This document shows positions 43,517 through 50,564 of a DNA stretch of 64,000 bases, in pieces (the first letter of the stretch is position 1; every line of letters begins with the position of its first letter). The stretch is from Enterocloster lavalensis. Lineage in GTDB: Bacteria > Bacillota > Clostridia > Lachnospirales > Lachnospiraceae. Under the pieces are notes generated by a model. The model was given only the letters and a program-made list of their open reading frames with translations. It ran no database searches and was not told where the DNA came from. The DNA is taken from positions 156,496 to 220,495 of the forward strand of contig NZ_CABJCG010000012.1 in the NCBI RefSeq assembly GCF_902364025.1, written 5' to 3'. Made by a program: the position numbers and the translations under genes.

Positions 43517-44200
43517 ATGACCGCACAGGCAATCGCCGAAACTGTTTTTGACATTCTGTATCTCAGCTTCGCACTATTTTCAGGGCTTACCATGGCGGCA
43601 AAAGGCAGAAGCCCCATGGTGAGACGGGCGGGATGGATGGCCGCGCTTCTGGGCGCGGGCGACTCCTTCCATCTCGTGCCCCGCTCCTACGCCCTCTGGA
43701 CCAACGGTTTGGAAGCAAACGCCGCAGCGTTGGGCTTTGGGAAATTTGTCACCTCCATCACCATGACCGTCTTTTACCTGATTCTTTATTATATCTGGCG
43801 GGACCGATACCAGATCCGTGGGCGGCGGGGCCTCACGGGAACCATGTGGCTGCTTTCCGCCCTGCGCATCGCCCTCTGCCTGCTCCCGCAAAACCAGTGG
43901 CTGGCCTACCGCCCGCCTCTTCTCCCGGGAATTTTGCGCAATGTCCCCTTTGCAATCATGGGGATCCTTGTGATCGTCATGTTTGCCCGGGAAGCCAAGG
44001 AACACAGCGACCCCGTTTTCCGTTTTATGCCCCTGGCCGTTGGTCTCTCCTTCGGCTTCTACCTGCCGGTGGTACTGTTCAGCGGAATCGTGCCGGTTGT
44101 GGGCGTGCTGATGATCCCAAAAACGCTGGCCTACGTCTGGATCGTCCGGATGTGTTGGCAGCTCTACCGGCAGCCCAACGGACGGCCGGCAACCATATGA
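43517..44200 (+). CDS. Integral membrane protein, uncharacterised
   Basis: A 227-residue protein with about seven hydrophobic helices and a His-rich turn (AGDSFHLVPRSYALW). The start follows GGAAGGTG, 14 bases after tetR. I do not recognise the family. It is co-transcribed with tetR and the DUF2871-like gene (its TGA overlaps an ATG), so the two membrane proteins probably work together under TetR control. Confidence 0.75.
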   Translation: MTAQAIAETVFDILYLSFALFSGLTMAAKGRSPMVRRAGWMAALLGAGDSFHLVPRSYALWTNGLEANAAALGFGKFVTSITMTVFYLILYYIWRDRYQIRGRRGLTGTMWLLSALRIALCLLPQNQWLAYRPPLLPGILRNVPFAIMGILVIVMFAREAKEHSDPVFRFMPLAVGLSFGFYLPVVLFSGIVPVVGVLMIPKTLAYVWIVRMCWQLYRQPNGRPATI

Positions 44201-44214
44201 AAGGAAAAACCACA

Positions 44215-44628
44215 ATGATAAAACGCTATCTGAACACTGCTATACTGTACGCGATTCTCGCCATGATCTTCGGAGTCTTTTACCGGGAATTCACGAAATT
44301 TAACCATTTTACGGGCAAGACCAATCTGTCCGTCATGCACACCCATTACTTTCTCCTCGGCATGTTTTTCTTCCTGTTTTTGATGCTGCTGGAACAAAAC
44401 TTCGGCTTTTCCAGCCAGCCGAACACCGGTAAGCTCTTGGTCACCTACCAACTCGGCCTGAATATCACAGCCCTCGGCTTTTTGATGAGAGGGCTGACCC
44501 AGGTATGGGGAACCGCCCTAAGCCGCACAATGGACGCCTCGATCTCAGGAATCGCGGGGATCGGGCACATTCTCATGGGAGTGAGTTTGATCCTACTGCT
44601 GCTGAAAATCAAAAAACAAGTATCTTAA
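44215..44628 (+). CDS. DUF2871-family membrane protein
   Basis: A 137-residue protein with four helices and the family pattern KRYLNTAILYAILAMIFGVF, YREFTKFNHFTGKT, VMHTHYFLLGMFFF and SGIAGIGHILMGVSLILLLL. The conserved His residues in helix 2 could bind metal or heme. An SD-like AAAGGA precedes the ATG at 44215; an alternative ATG at 44197 overlaps the previous stop. Function unknown. Confidence 0.82.
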   Translation: MIKRYLNTAILYAILAMIFGVFYREFTKFNHFTGKTNLSVMHTHYFLLGMFFFLFLMLLEQNFGFSSQPNTGKLLVTYQLGLNITALGFLMRGLTQVWGTALSRTMDASISGIAGIGHILMGVSLILLLLKIKKQVS

Positions 44629-44637
44629 CAACAGACT

Positions 44638-44690
44638 GCAGGCCCTAATCCGGTCCCACAAAATGGTCACCGGATCAGGGCCTGCTTTTA
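44638..44690 (+). terminator. Terminator of the TetR operon
   Basis: A 17-bp stem (GCAGGCCCT-ATCCGGT arms) followed by TTTTATTTTA. Confidence 0.9.
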
Positions 44691-44700
44691 TTTTACCCGC

Positions 44701-45171
44701 TTATCCAATCAAATTTCCGTCCCACGCTCTCACCATAACGTCCTCGCCGTGGATATCCTTCTCCCCGATAAACCGGAAGCCGTACTGTTCATACAGCCGG
44801 GTGGCCACATCATTTCCCTCGATCACACTGAGATAGACGTCTTTTTCCGGATACTCCCGGGAGAGGCGTTCCAGCAGCGCTTCCAGCGCCGCCCTGCCGT
44901 ATCCCCGGCCCTGAAACCGGGCGTCGATCAGCAGACGGTCCAGCCAGAGCCGCCCCTCGGGCGGGTACTCCTCCCGGAAAAATCCGTACATGGAAAATCC
45001 CACCGGCAGGTCCCCGTCATAGATTCCCACCGGCCGCCATCCGCCGTACTCCCCGGCTTCCTCCATACACTGGGCTACGGTCTCAATGTAGCCCTTCTGG
45101 CCGGGCAGCACGCCCAGACGCAGTATTTCCTCCCGATTTTGCGCTGTCACAGGTTCCAAATGCAGTCTCAT
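44701..45171 (-). CDS. GNAT-family N-acetyltransferase
   Basis: A 156-residue acetyltransferase resembling PaiA/BltD polyamine-type enzymes: DRLLIDARFQGRGYGRAALE (acetyl-CoA binding RGYGRA) and LYEQYGFRFIGEK. A TTG three bases upstream of the ATG is also a possible start given the SD spacing. It follows prfH by about 50 bases and may be in the rtcB operon. Confidence 0.88.
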   Translation of the reverse strand: MRLHLEPVTAQNREEILRLGVLPGQKGYIETVAQCMEEAGEYGGWRPVGIYDGDLPVGFSMYGFFREEYPPEGRLWLDRLLIDARFQGRGYGRAALEALLERLSREYPEKDVYLSVIEGNDVATRLYEQYGFRFIGEKDIHGEDVMVRAWDGNLIG

Positions 45172-45220
45172 CAATGATCGTCTCCTTTTCCGATTCCATT
45201 TTCAATTCTGTTTCCCGGCC

Positions 45221-45808
45221 TCACCGCCGCCTCACAAACTCCCTGCCCTCGTAAATCCGCACCGGATTCCCCCGCTCCAGCCGGTTGTGCTCCATCCAGG
45301 CCAGCTCCTTCTCTCTGCGGGCGCACTGCAGGTCGCGGTCCGCCAGGATGTCGCACAGCCGGTTCAATGCAATCTGCTTATTCATGTGCTGGCTCCTGGC
45401 TTCCGTGGACACCACCGCGATGCCGGTAGGAATATGCACTACCCGCACGCCGGTCTCCACCTTGTTGACATTCTGGCCGCCCTTTCCGCCGCTGCGGAAG
45501 GTCTCGAAGCGCACCTGCATCTCCTTGCTGGTTCTGGGAACTTCTTCCATAATGCTGACGTCGATGTACCAATTTTTCCGTTTATGCTCCGGCCGGAGCG
45601 GGCTTTTGCACACCCAAAGCACGCTGCCCTCCAGCCCGGACAAGTCCGCCTCCGCCTCCAGCACGACAGAGGAGAATCCTCCCCTGCGCCCTTTGACGCC
45701 GCTTATCATCTGAATACCTTCCACCTCCCGCCGCAGCGCCTGATAAAACAGCCCCACGGCCAGCTCGCACTCCTCCGGCCCCTGGCCGGAACTAATCTGT
45801 ATTCTCAT
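45221..45808 (-). CDS. prfH: Peptide chain release factor-like protein PrfH
   Basis: A 195-residue RF-H. It has the catalytic GGQ loop in FRSGGKGGQNVNKVETGVRV but lacks the stop-codon-recognition domain of RF1/RF2. The ATG at 45808 follows AGGTGG. It lies directly after rtcB. PrfH-RtcB pairs are described as a ribosome rescue and repair system: PrfH releases peptide from ribosomes whose 16S decoding-centre rRNA has been cut, and RtcB then religates the RNA. Confidence 0.94.
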   Translation of the reverse strand: MRIQISSGQGPEECELAVGLFYQALRREVEGIQMISGVKGRRGGFSSVVLEAEADLSGLEGSVLWVCKSPLRPEHKRKNWYIDVSIMEEVPRTSKEMQVRFETFRSGGKGGQNVNKVETGVRVVHIPTGIAVVSTEARSQHMNKQIALNRLCDILADRDLQCARREKELAWMEHNRLERGNPVRIYEGREFVRRR

Positions 45809-45817
45809 ATCCGCCAC

Positions 45818-46891
45818 CTACCCTTTGAACGTAATCAGCGGACGCAGGGTGGCGACCACGCGGATGAGGCCGTATTCCAGCAGGGAATCGATCACCTGCT
45901 CCACGTTTTTGTATGCCTCGGGCGCTTCCGCAAACAGCAGGTTGGTGTCGTGACAGACCACATGGCTCTTATATTTGGTGCTGCGGATGGAATTGCGGTC
46001 GTATTTCTGGTCGATACGGCTTTTGCAAATGCTTCTGGCCCATTTCCGGCCCGCGCCGTGGGAGACGGAGTCCAGGGAAAACGCCGTGTCCTCCCCGGGC
46101 ATGCAGACATAGGTCAGGCTGCCCCGGGACCCGGGGATCACCACCGGCCCCTGTTTGGTGGACACGCTGCCCTTGCGGTGAAGCCAGCCCTCGGGCCGCC
46201 GCTCCACGTAATTGTGGCAGCTCTGAACCACCGGTACCACGGTGTCGTCCACCCCCAGATAATCCAGCAGCTTTTCAGCCACCGCCAGCCGGTTCCGGTC
46301 CGCCCACAAAAGGGCCCGGTCGTGCTCCGAACGATAAGCCAGAGCCTGCTCAGAGTCTTCCCGGATCCCCCCGGGATTATAAAACCGGGAGAGAATATCC
46401 TGGCCGTAGCCCCGGGAGCCGGAGTGCACCAGAAGGAATACCTGGCCGTCCATCAGCCCCAGCGCCTGGGCCATTTCCGGGTCCGGGGCATTTTCCAGGC
46501 ACTGAAACTCCGCAAAGTGATTGCCGGAACCTATGGTGCCGAAGTCCCGGATCGGGCACTCCTCCCCGTAGGGATTCCCGCTGGGGATATCGGACAGCTC
46601 CCGGATGGAATTCAGCCGGGTCACGCACCGCTCCACCTTGAAGCGTCCCCGGCGGACGCCGGTGGAAAACAGGCTCATGCCGCAGCCGATGTCGTTTCCA
46701 ATCAGGTGGGGATAAAACAGGCCCTGGCTCAAAACCGCCATGCCCACCGGGGTTTTTCCAGGATGGAGGTCCGGCAGGCCCACGGTTTTCACCACTCCGG
46801 GGAGGCGGCTCACGCCCGCCAGCTGGTCCTTGGCCGCCTGCTCCACCCAGTTTTTATGGTTGCTGATCAATATTAAATTTTCTTTCTCCAA
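45818..46891 (-). CDS. rtcB: RNA-splicing ligase RtcB (PrfH-associated type)
   Basis: A 357-residue ligase that joins 2',3'-cyclic phosphate (or 3'-P) and 5'-OH RNA ends with GTP and Mn2+. Motifs are LPDLHPGKTPVGMAVL, NDIGCGMSLF (Cys, metal), GTIGSGNHFAEFQ, LLVHSGSRGYG, VVQSCHNYVE, and SVSHGAGRKWAR with the guanylylated His. It is shorter than E. coli RtcB, as in the PrfH-linked clade. I prefer the TTG at 46891 because AAGGAG lies 7-8 bases upstream; the frame extends further but through leader sequence. Confidence 0.94.
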   Translation of the reverse strand: MEKENLILISNHKNWVEQAAKDQLAGVSRLPGVVKTVGLPDLHPGKTPVGMAVLSQGLFYPHLIGNDIGCGMSLFSTGVRRGRFKVERCVTRLNSIRELSDIPSGNPYGEECPIRDFGTIGSGNHFAEFQCLENAPDPEMAQALGLMDGQVFLLVHSGSRGYGQDILSRFYNPGGIREDSEQALAYRSEHDRALLWADRNRLAVAEKLLDYLGVDDTVVPVVQSCHNYVERRPEGWLHRKGSVSTKQGPVVIPGSRGSLTYVCMPGEDTAFSLDSVSHGAGRKWARSICKSRIDQKYDRNSIRSTKYKSHVVCHDTNLLFAEAPEAYKNVEQVIDSLLEYGLIRVVATLRPLITFKG

Positions 46892-47103
46892 ATCAAGTTC
46901 TCCTTCATAAGTCTCAGGGCCAGGTCCATTTCCCGAAAAAAAGGGTACAAAAAAACACGACAACGAGCCGTGTGCGAAAAAAGCCTTCTACACCTGTCCC
47001 TGTCAAAATTTACGTGGTTATTGAATTTTTACCTCTCTTTTACCGTTTGCCAACATAACAACCACTCCTTTTCTTATGAAGGACTCGGGTCCTTCTTGAT
47101 CTA
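46892..47103 (-). promoter_or_regulatory. rtcB leader with mutually exclusive pairings (translational attenuator-like)
   Basis: Three minus-strand segments can pair in two ways. Segment 1 (GAAGGAC, 47089-47095) and segment 2 (GTCCTTCATAAG, 47073-47084) form a 7-bp hairpin with a 4-base loop. Segment 2 also has an 11-base perfect match (TCCTTCATAAG) with segment 3 (CTTATGAAGGA, about 46901-46911), which contains the rtcB SD. A 12-codon upstream ORF with its own SD starts right after segment 2. Between them lies a short stem followed by T7 (about 46950-46970). Confidence 0.6.
47018..47056 (-). CDS. 12-codon upstream ORF in the rtcB leader
   Basis: ATG to TAA encoding MLANGKREVKIQ, with AAGGAG 8 bases upstream of the ATG. 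It lies 47 bases after the predicted transcription start and about 126 bases before the rtcB start. Its SD directly abuts the segment that can sequester the rtcB SD, so ribosome occupancy here should influence rtcB translation. Leader-peptide function is inferred from position. Confidence 0.55.
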   Translation of the reverse strand: MLANGKREVKIQ

Positions 47104-47109
47104 CGGTTT

Positions 47110-47138
47110 ACTATATACGGAAAATGGGGAAATGTCAA
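47110..47138 (-). promoter_or_regulatory. Promoter of the rtcB-prfH operon
   Basis: Minus-strand TTGACA and TATAGT, 17-base spacer. This is a sigma-70/A-type promoter; no -24/-12 element was found, unlike the sigma-54-driven rtcBA of E. coli. Confidence 0.8.
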
Positions 47139-47272
47139 TCCTTAAATTGCTTGAGTATGGTGAATTTGGGCAAAGGCGCGCAGCAGCTTCGCTTGCGGAG
47201 CATTATTTTCAGGGCGGCAACAGCGGCCCTTGCCCGGGATTGCGTGCAGCGTTGTTATTCCTGTTGATACGG

Positions 47273-47968
47273 TCAGCTCTGTAATATTCCATAAAGATAT
47301 TCCAGCAACTCTCCCTTTTTCAAAGGTTCTGTATGGCTTAAAACACAAAACTCGCAATTTGTATCCTCTATCATCATTATTAGTTTTTTTAACTTACGAT
47401 GATCCATAAATCCCCCATTGAAAAAATCCTCGCTTGTCGAATCTCCTAAAAAGAGAACCTTTTCTTCCGGCACATAAATACATACCGCATCTTCTGAATG
47501 AGGGGATACTGTTTGAAATATTTTAGCAGTCAATCCGCCCAGATTTAATATAATCTCCTCCCTGAATTCGATGTCTGATAAAACAATATTCAACGATTGC
47601 TTATTATGATATTCCCTTTTAAAACAGGGATCCGCCGTTTTCAGTTTATCTATATACTGCAAATCAACTGCTTTTTGTTGCTCCTTTCGCAAAAATTCAT
47701 TTGTCCGGCAGCAGGCTATACTCGCGCCTTGAATCTGGTGCATTCCAAATGTATGGTCATAATGCCAATGGGTAATCGCTGTAAAGTCAGGCTTTTTTAA
47801 TCCCGATTGGTTTAAATGTTCATAAAAATCATTCACATGATTGTCAGAATATCCGGCATCAATGGCTAATGACATCCTGCTTCCTTTTAAGTACGCAAGC
47901 ATCGGACGATCCACTTCCGGTTGATGTGGGTCATAATAAATGTTATCGGTTAATTTTTTTAATCTCAT
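47273..47968 (-). CDS. MBL-fold metallo-hydrolase
   Basis: A 231-residue metallo-beta-lactamase-fold protein with the zinc motif ITHWHYDHTFG, then SPHSEDAVCIYV, LFLGDSTSEDF and the late SHTEPL. Its composition is clearly more A/T-rich than flanking genes, with Lys/Asn/Ile-rich codons, suggesting acquisition from a lower-GC Firmicute. Substrate unknown. Confidence 0.88.
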   Translation of the reverse strand: MRLKKLTDNIYYDPHQPEVDRPMLAYLKGSRMSLAIDAGYSDNHVNDFYEHLNQSGLKKPDFTAITHWHYDHTFGMHQIQGASIACCRTNEFLRKEQQKAVDLQYIDKLKTADPCFKREYHNKQSLNIVLSDIEFREEIILNLGGLTAKIFQTVSPHSEDAVCIYVPEEKVLFLGDSTSEDFFNGGFMDHRKLKKLIMMIEDTNCEFCVLSHTEPLKKGELLEYLYGILQS

Positions 47969-48005
47969 TCTTTATACCTTTCATAAATTGTGCGTTTCGT
48001 TCTCA

Positions 48006-49334
48006 CTATTTCTGCCAGGCAAGCACATGCCGCTTCCGCATCATCCTTCCAACATACAACATCAACATAACGCCCCAGGACGCCGCCTCCGCGTATGCGA
48101 TGATCATATTCCCGCAGGACGCCGCAAACCAGTAGGAAAACAGGATGCGCGAGATCAGGGCCAGAATTCCCGCCAGACTGGAATACACCACGTCCCCGAT
48201 CCCTTCCAGATACCCGCGGATGGACATGCAGAACCCATACACCACGTAAAAACTCGCGATCCGCTGGAAAAAGTTCCGACCGATTTCCGTGACCGCGGCG
48301 CTCACGCCGAACATGGCGATCAGGGGGCCGCCGGCCCGGATGACCAGAAATGTCAGGGCCAGTGAAACCGCCGTCATCATGACTGTGCCCGCCAGGACAA
48401 CCCTGGGAATCTGCCGGTGTTTTCCCGCCCCGTAGTTCTGGGCCACAATAGTGGAGATGCCGGAGCCAATGTTGATCATTGGCAGAAAAATGATGGTGTC
48501 CACTCGGTACGCCGTGGTAATTGCGGCCACCGTCTGGGTGCCGAATCCGTTCATGAAATTCTGCAAAATCAGATTTCCGAAGGCGTTGACGCAGGACTGG
48601 ACCATGGGCGGAAGCCCCAGATGAATCCCTGCCTTCACAGCCGCCCGGTCCACCGGGCAGCGGAAAGGATGAATCCGCAGGAATTCGTATTTTCTGCTGT
48701 AATAGATGATATACCCCGTCATGGCGGCCTGGGAGACAACCGTGGCGATGGCCGCGCCCTTCACACCCATCTGGCAGAATGCCACCAGGATCACGTCCAG
48801 AATCACATTCACAACGGACGAGCACAGGATCGAGAAAAACGGCGCCCGGCTGTTGCCTGCCCCGCGCAGGGCGGCGGCGTAGACGTTGTACACCGCCATG
48901 ACCGGGACTCCGGCCAGAATAATCTGCAGGTAATCCTCCGCCATAACGATGGTGTCCGGGGTAGTGTTCAGCAGGCGAAGCAGGGGATACGCGCACAGGA
49001 TTCCGATCCCCGCCAGCACCAGGAACACCGCGCCCAAAATCACGGAAAAGGAGGACAGCGTATTCCGGATCTCCTCCAGCCTGCCACTGCCATAGCGCTG
49101 GGCAAACAGCACCGCCAGCCCCAGGGTGAAGCCGTTGACGGCCAGCAAAAACAGGCCGCTCACCGTGCCCGTGGCTCCGATTGCCGCCAGCGCCTCCTCA
49201 CCGGCCACATTTCCCACAATAAAGGCGTCCACCCAGTTGTAAAGCTGCTGCAGGATTCCGCTGAGGATCAGGGGAACGCAGAATTTTACCAGTGTGGCGA
49301 TGATATTTTCCTGTGTTGTCTCCTTATGGCGCAT
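48006..49334 (-). CDS. MATE-family efflux transporter
   Basis: A 442-residue 12-helix exporter (VPLILSGILQQLYNWVDAFI, GNVAGEEALAAIGATG; second half GLPPMVQSCVNAFGNLILQN and AQNYGAGKH). The start follows GAGGAGG. It is preceded by a structured hairpin ending in TTTTT and by two copies of the TATAAT/hairpin repeat in the same orientation. Substrate unknown. Confidence 0.9.
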   Translation of the reverse strand: MRHKETTQENIIATLVKFCVPLILSGILQQLYNWVDAFIVGNVAGEEALAAIGATGTVSGLFLLAVNGFTLGLAVLFAQRYGSGRLEEIRNTLSSFSVILGAVFLVLAGIGILCAYPLLRLLNTTPDTIVMAEDYLQIILAGVPVMAVYNVYAAALRGAGNSRAPFFSILCSSVVNVILDVILVAFCQMGVKGAAIATVVSQAAMTGYIIYYSRKYEFLRIHPFRCPVDRAAVKAGIHLGLPPMVQSCVNAFGNLILQNFMNGFGTQTVAAITTAYRVDTIIFLPMINIGSGISTIVAQNYGAGKHRQIPRVVLAGTVMMTAVSLALTFLVIRAGGPLIAMFGVSAAVTEIGRNFFQRIASFYVVYGFCMSIRGYLEGIGDVVYSSLAGILALISRILFSYWFAASCGNMIIAYAEAASWGVMLMLYVGRMMRKRHVLAWQK

Positions 49335-49352
49335 GAATGTCCGTTCCTCCTC

Positions 49353-49425
49353 AAAAACAGAGGCGTTCTTTCGCTACCATACGGCCTGGATAGCCGTACC
49401 ACAGGGGGTAACTTTCGAACGCCTC
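49353..49425 (-). ncRNA. Structured leader hairpin of the MATE gene ending in a T tract
   Basis: On the minus strand a long nested stem forms: GAGGCGTTC with GAACGCCTC, a symmetric GAAA/GAAA internal loop, GTTACC with GGTAGC, and TACGGC with GCCGTA, followed by TGTTTTTG and then the MATE SD. It can act as a terminator or a ligand-controlled attenuator. I do not recognise a known riboswitch class. Confidence 0.55.
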
Positions 49426-49456
49426 GCTACTTTTCAGATCAATTTTTAATTATTTT

Positions 49457-49560
49457 ACTTTGTCAGCAGCCGCCAGGCTGATGATAAGGAATGCCTTTTC
49501 TTATTATACTTTGTCACCAGCCGCCAGGCTGATGATAAGGGATGCGTTTCCTTATTATAA
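49457..49560 (-). repeat. Two tandem copies (52 bp) of the TATAAT/hairpin repeat
   Basis: On the minus strand units start TATAATAAGGAAACGCATCC or a close variant, then TTATCATCAGCC, a GGCGGCTG hairpin and a TGACAAAG tail. Order and sequence match the 51-bp units at 23138-23376. They lie upstream of the MATE gene in its orientation. The region 49561-49643 holds nothing further. Confidence 0.75.
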
Positions 49561-49643
49561 CAATGAATACCGCTGAAGTCAACAATACAGCCCAGCCTCC
49601 GCTCCCCCAGCGCCGCCCTCAAAATCAGCCGTCCTGCTGCCTG

Positions 49644-50564
49644 CTATACGGTATCCCCGTCCCTGCCGTCTCTCTTCATCATGCGCCGGAAAAATCCGCA
49701 CTCCTCATCATTGCACAGCTGTCCCTCCGCCTCCTGCACGGTCAGGTGAAATACGTGGTAGAGCGGGTGCTCCTGATCCCCGTAAAGCTTATACTCACAG
49801 TACACGCCAGCCTCTTTCAGCTTTTCCCTGAGCCTGGGCGCCTGATCCATACAGAAATCTCCCACTGCAGTCATGAGGTACACCGGCGGGAAACTGCTGT
49901 TTACGTGATCTGTCACATTGATCAAACGGCGCTCCCGCGGGGAGCCCTTCTCCGGCAGCAGATCCCCCATGAGTTCCAAATTCATAACCCCGCCCTCATG
50001 TTCCTCCTCTGTCAACGGCTCATACGCGCCGCAGTTCAGCCCAATCGCCCTGGGGATAAATCCCTGAGGCGCCTTGAACGGATACCCGGCTGCGTACTCC
50101 GGAGAGGTGCAGATGGCGGTATACAGCCCCAGCAGGTGCGCCCCGGCAGAATCCCCCACCATGAAAATATTGTCCATATCAAATCCGTAGGTTTCACAAT
50201 TCGCATAAACCCACTCCATCACTCGGTTGGTGTCCTCCAGCTGCGCGGGAAATTTGGATTCCGGCGCCAGCCGGTACGAGAAATTCACCACCGCAAATCC
50301 CCTCCCGGCCAGCGACATGCAATAAAACTGGTACAGCTCCTTGTCCCCGTATACCCAGCCGCCGCCGTGGATGCTCACAATCACCGGAAGCCGGTTTCCC
50401 CGCTCACTTATGGGGCGGTAAACATCCAGACGGTTCCAGACCAGATCCGGCCCGTAGGCAAGACCGTCGAACCGCTCAACTGTTTCCGGTGTGGTAAGCC
50501 CCACGTCCCGCTTCGCATCGTTAACGCTCCATTCCGCTCTCATTCGCTTACTTAATTCTGACAT
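49644..50564 (-). CDS. Alpha/beta hydrolase, HSL-like esterase
   Basis: A 306-residue esterase with the oxyanion motif VSIHGGGWVYGD, nucleophile elbow VGDSAGAHL, and a late His (GDQEHPLYHVF). It is the last gene of the sugar ABC/YesMN operon; its ATG overlaps the response-regulator stop (TAATG). A role in removing acyl groups from an imported glycan is plausible but not shown. Confidence 0.9.
   Translation of the reverse strand: MSELSKRMRAEWSVNDAKRDVGLTTPETVERFDGLAYGPDLVWNRLDVYRPISERGNRLPVIVSIHGGGWVYGDKELYQFYCMSLAGRGFAVVNFSYRLAPESKFPAQLEDTNRVMEWVYANCETYGFDMDNIFMVGDSAGAHLLGLYTAICTSPEYAAGYPFKAPQGFIPRAIGLNCGAYEPLTEEEHEGGVMNLELMGDLLPEKGSPRERRLINVTDHVNSSFPPVYLMTAVGDFCMDQAPRLREKLKEAGVYCEYKLYGDQEHPLYHVFHLTVQEAEGQLCNDEECGFFRRMMKRDGRDGDTV

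Noticed and set aside
45287..46876. 529-codon plus-strand ORF over rtcB-prfH
   Set aside because: Antisense shadow; rtcB and prfH carry complete catalytic motifs on the minus strand.
47050..47070. Sigma-54 promoter (TGGCA) before rtcB
   Set aside because: TGGCA is present but no GC dinucleotide occurs at the required -12 position, and a good -35/-10 promoter lies upstream.
46970..47284. 104-codon plus-strand ORF upstream of rtcB
   Set aside because: No SD, unnatural composition, and it covers the minus-strand leader signals; read as antisense.
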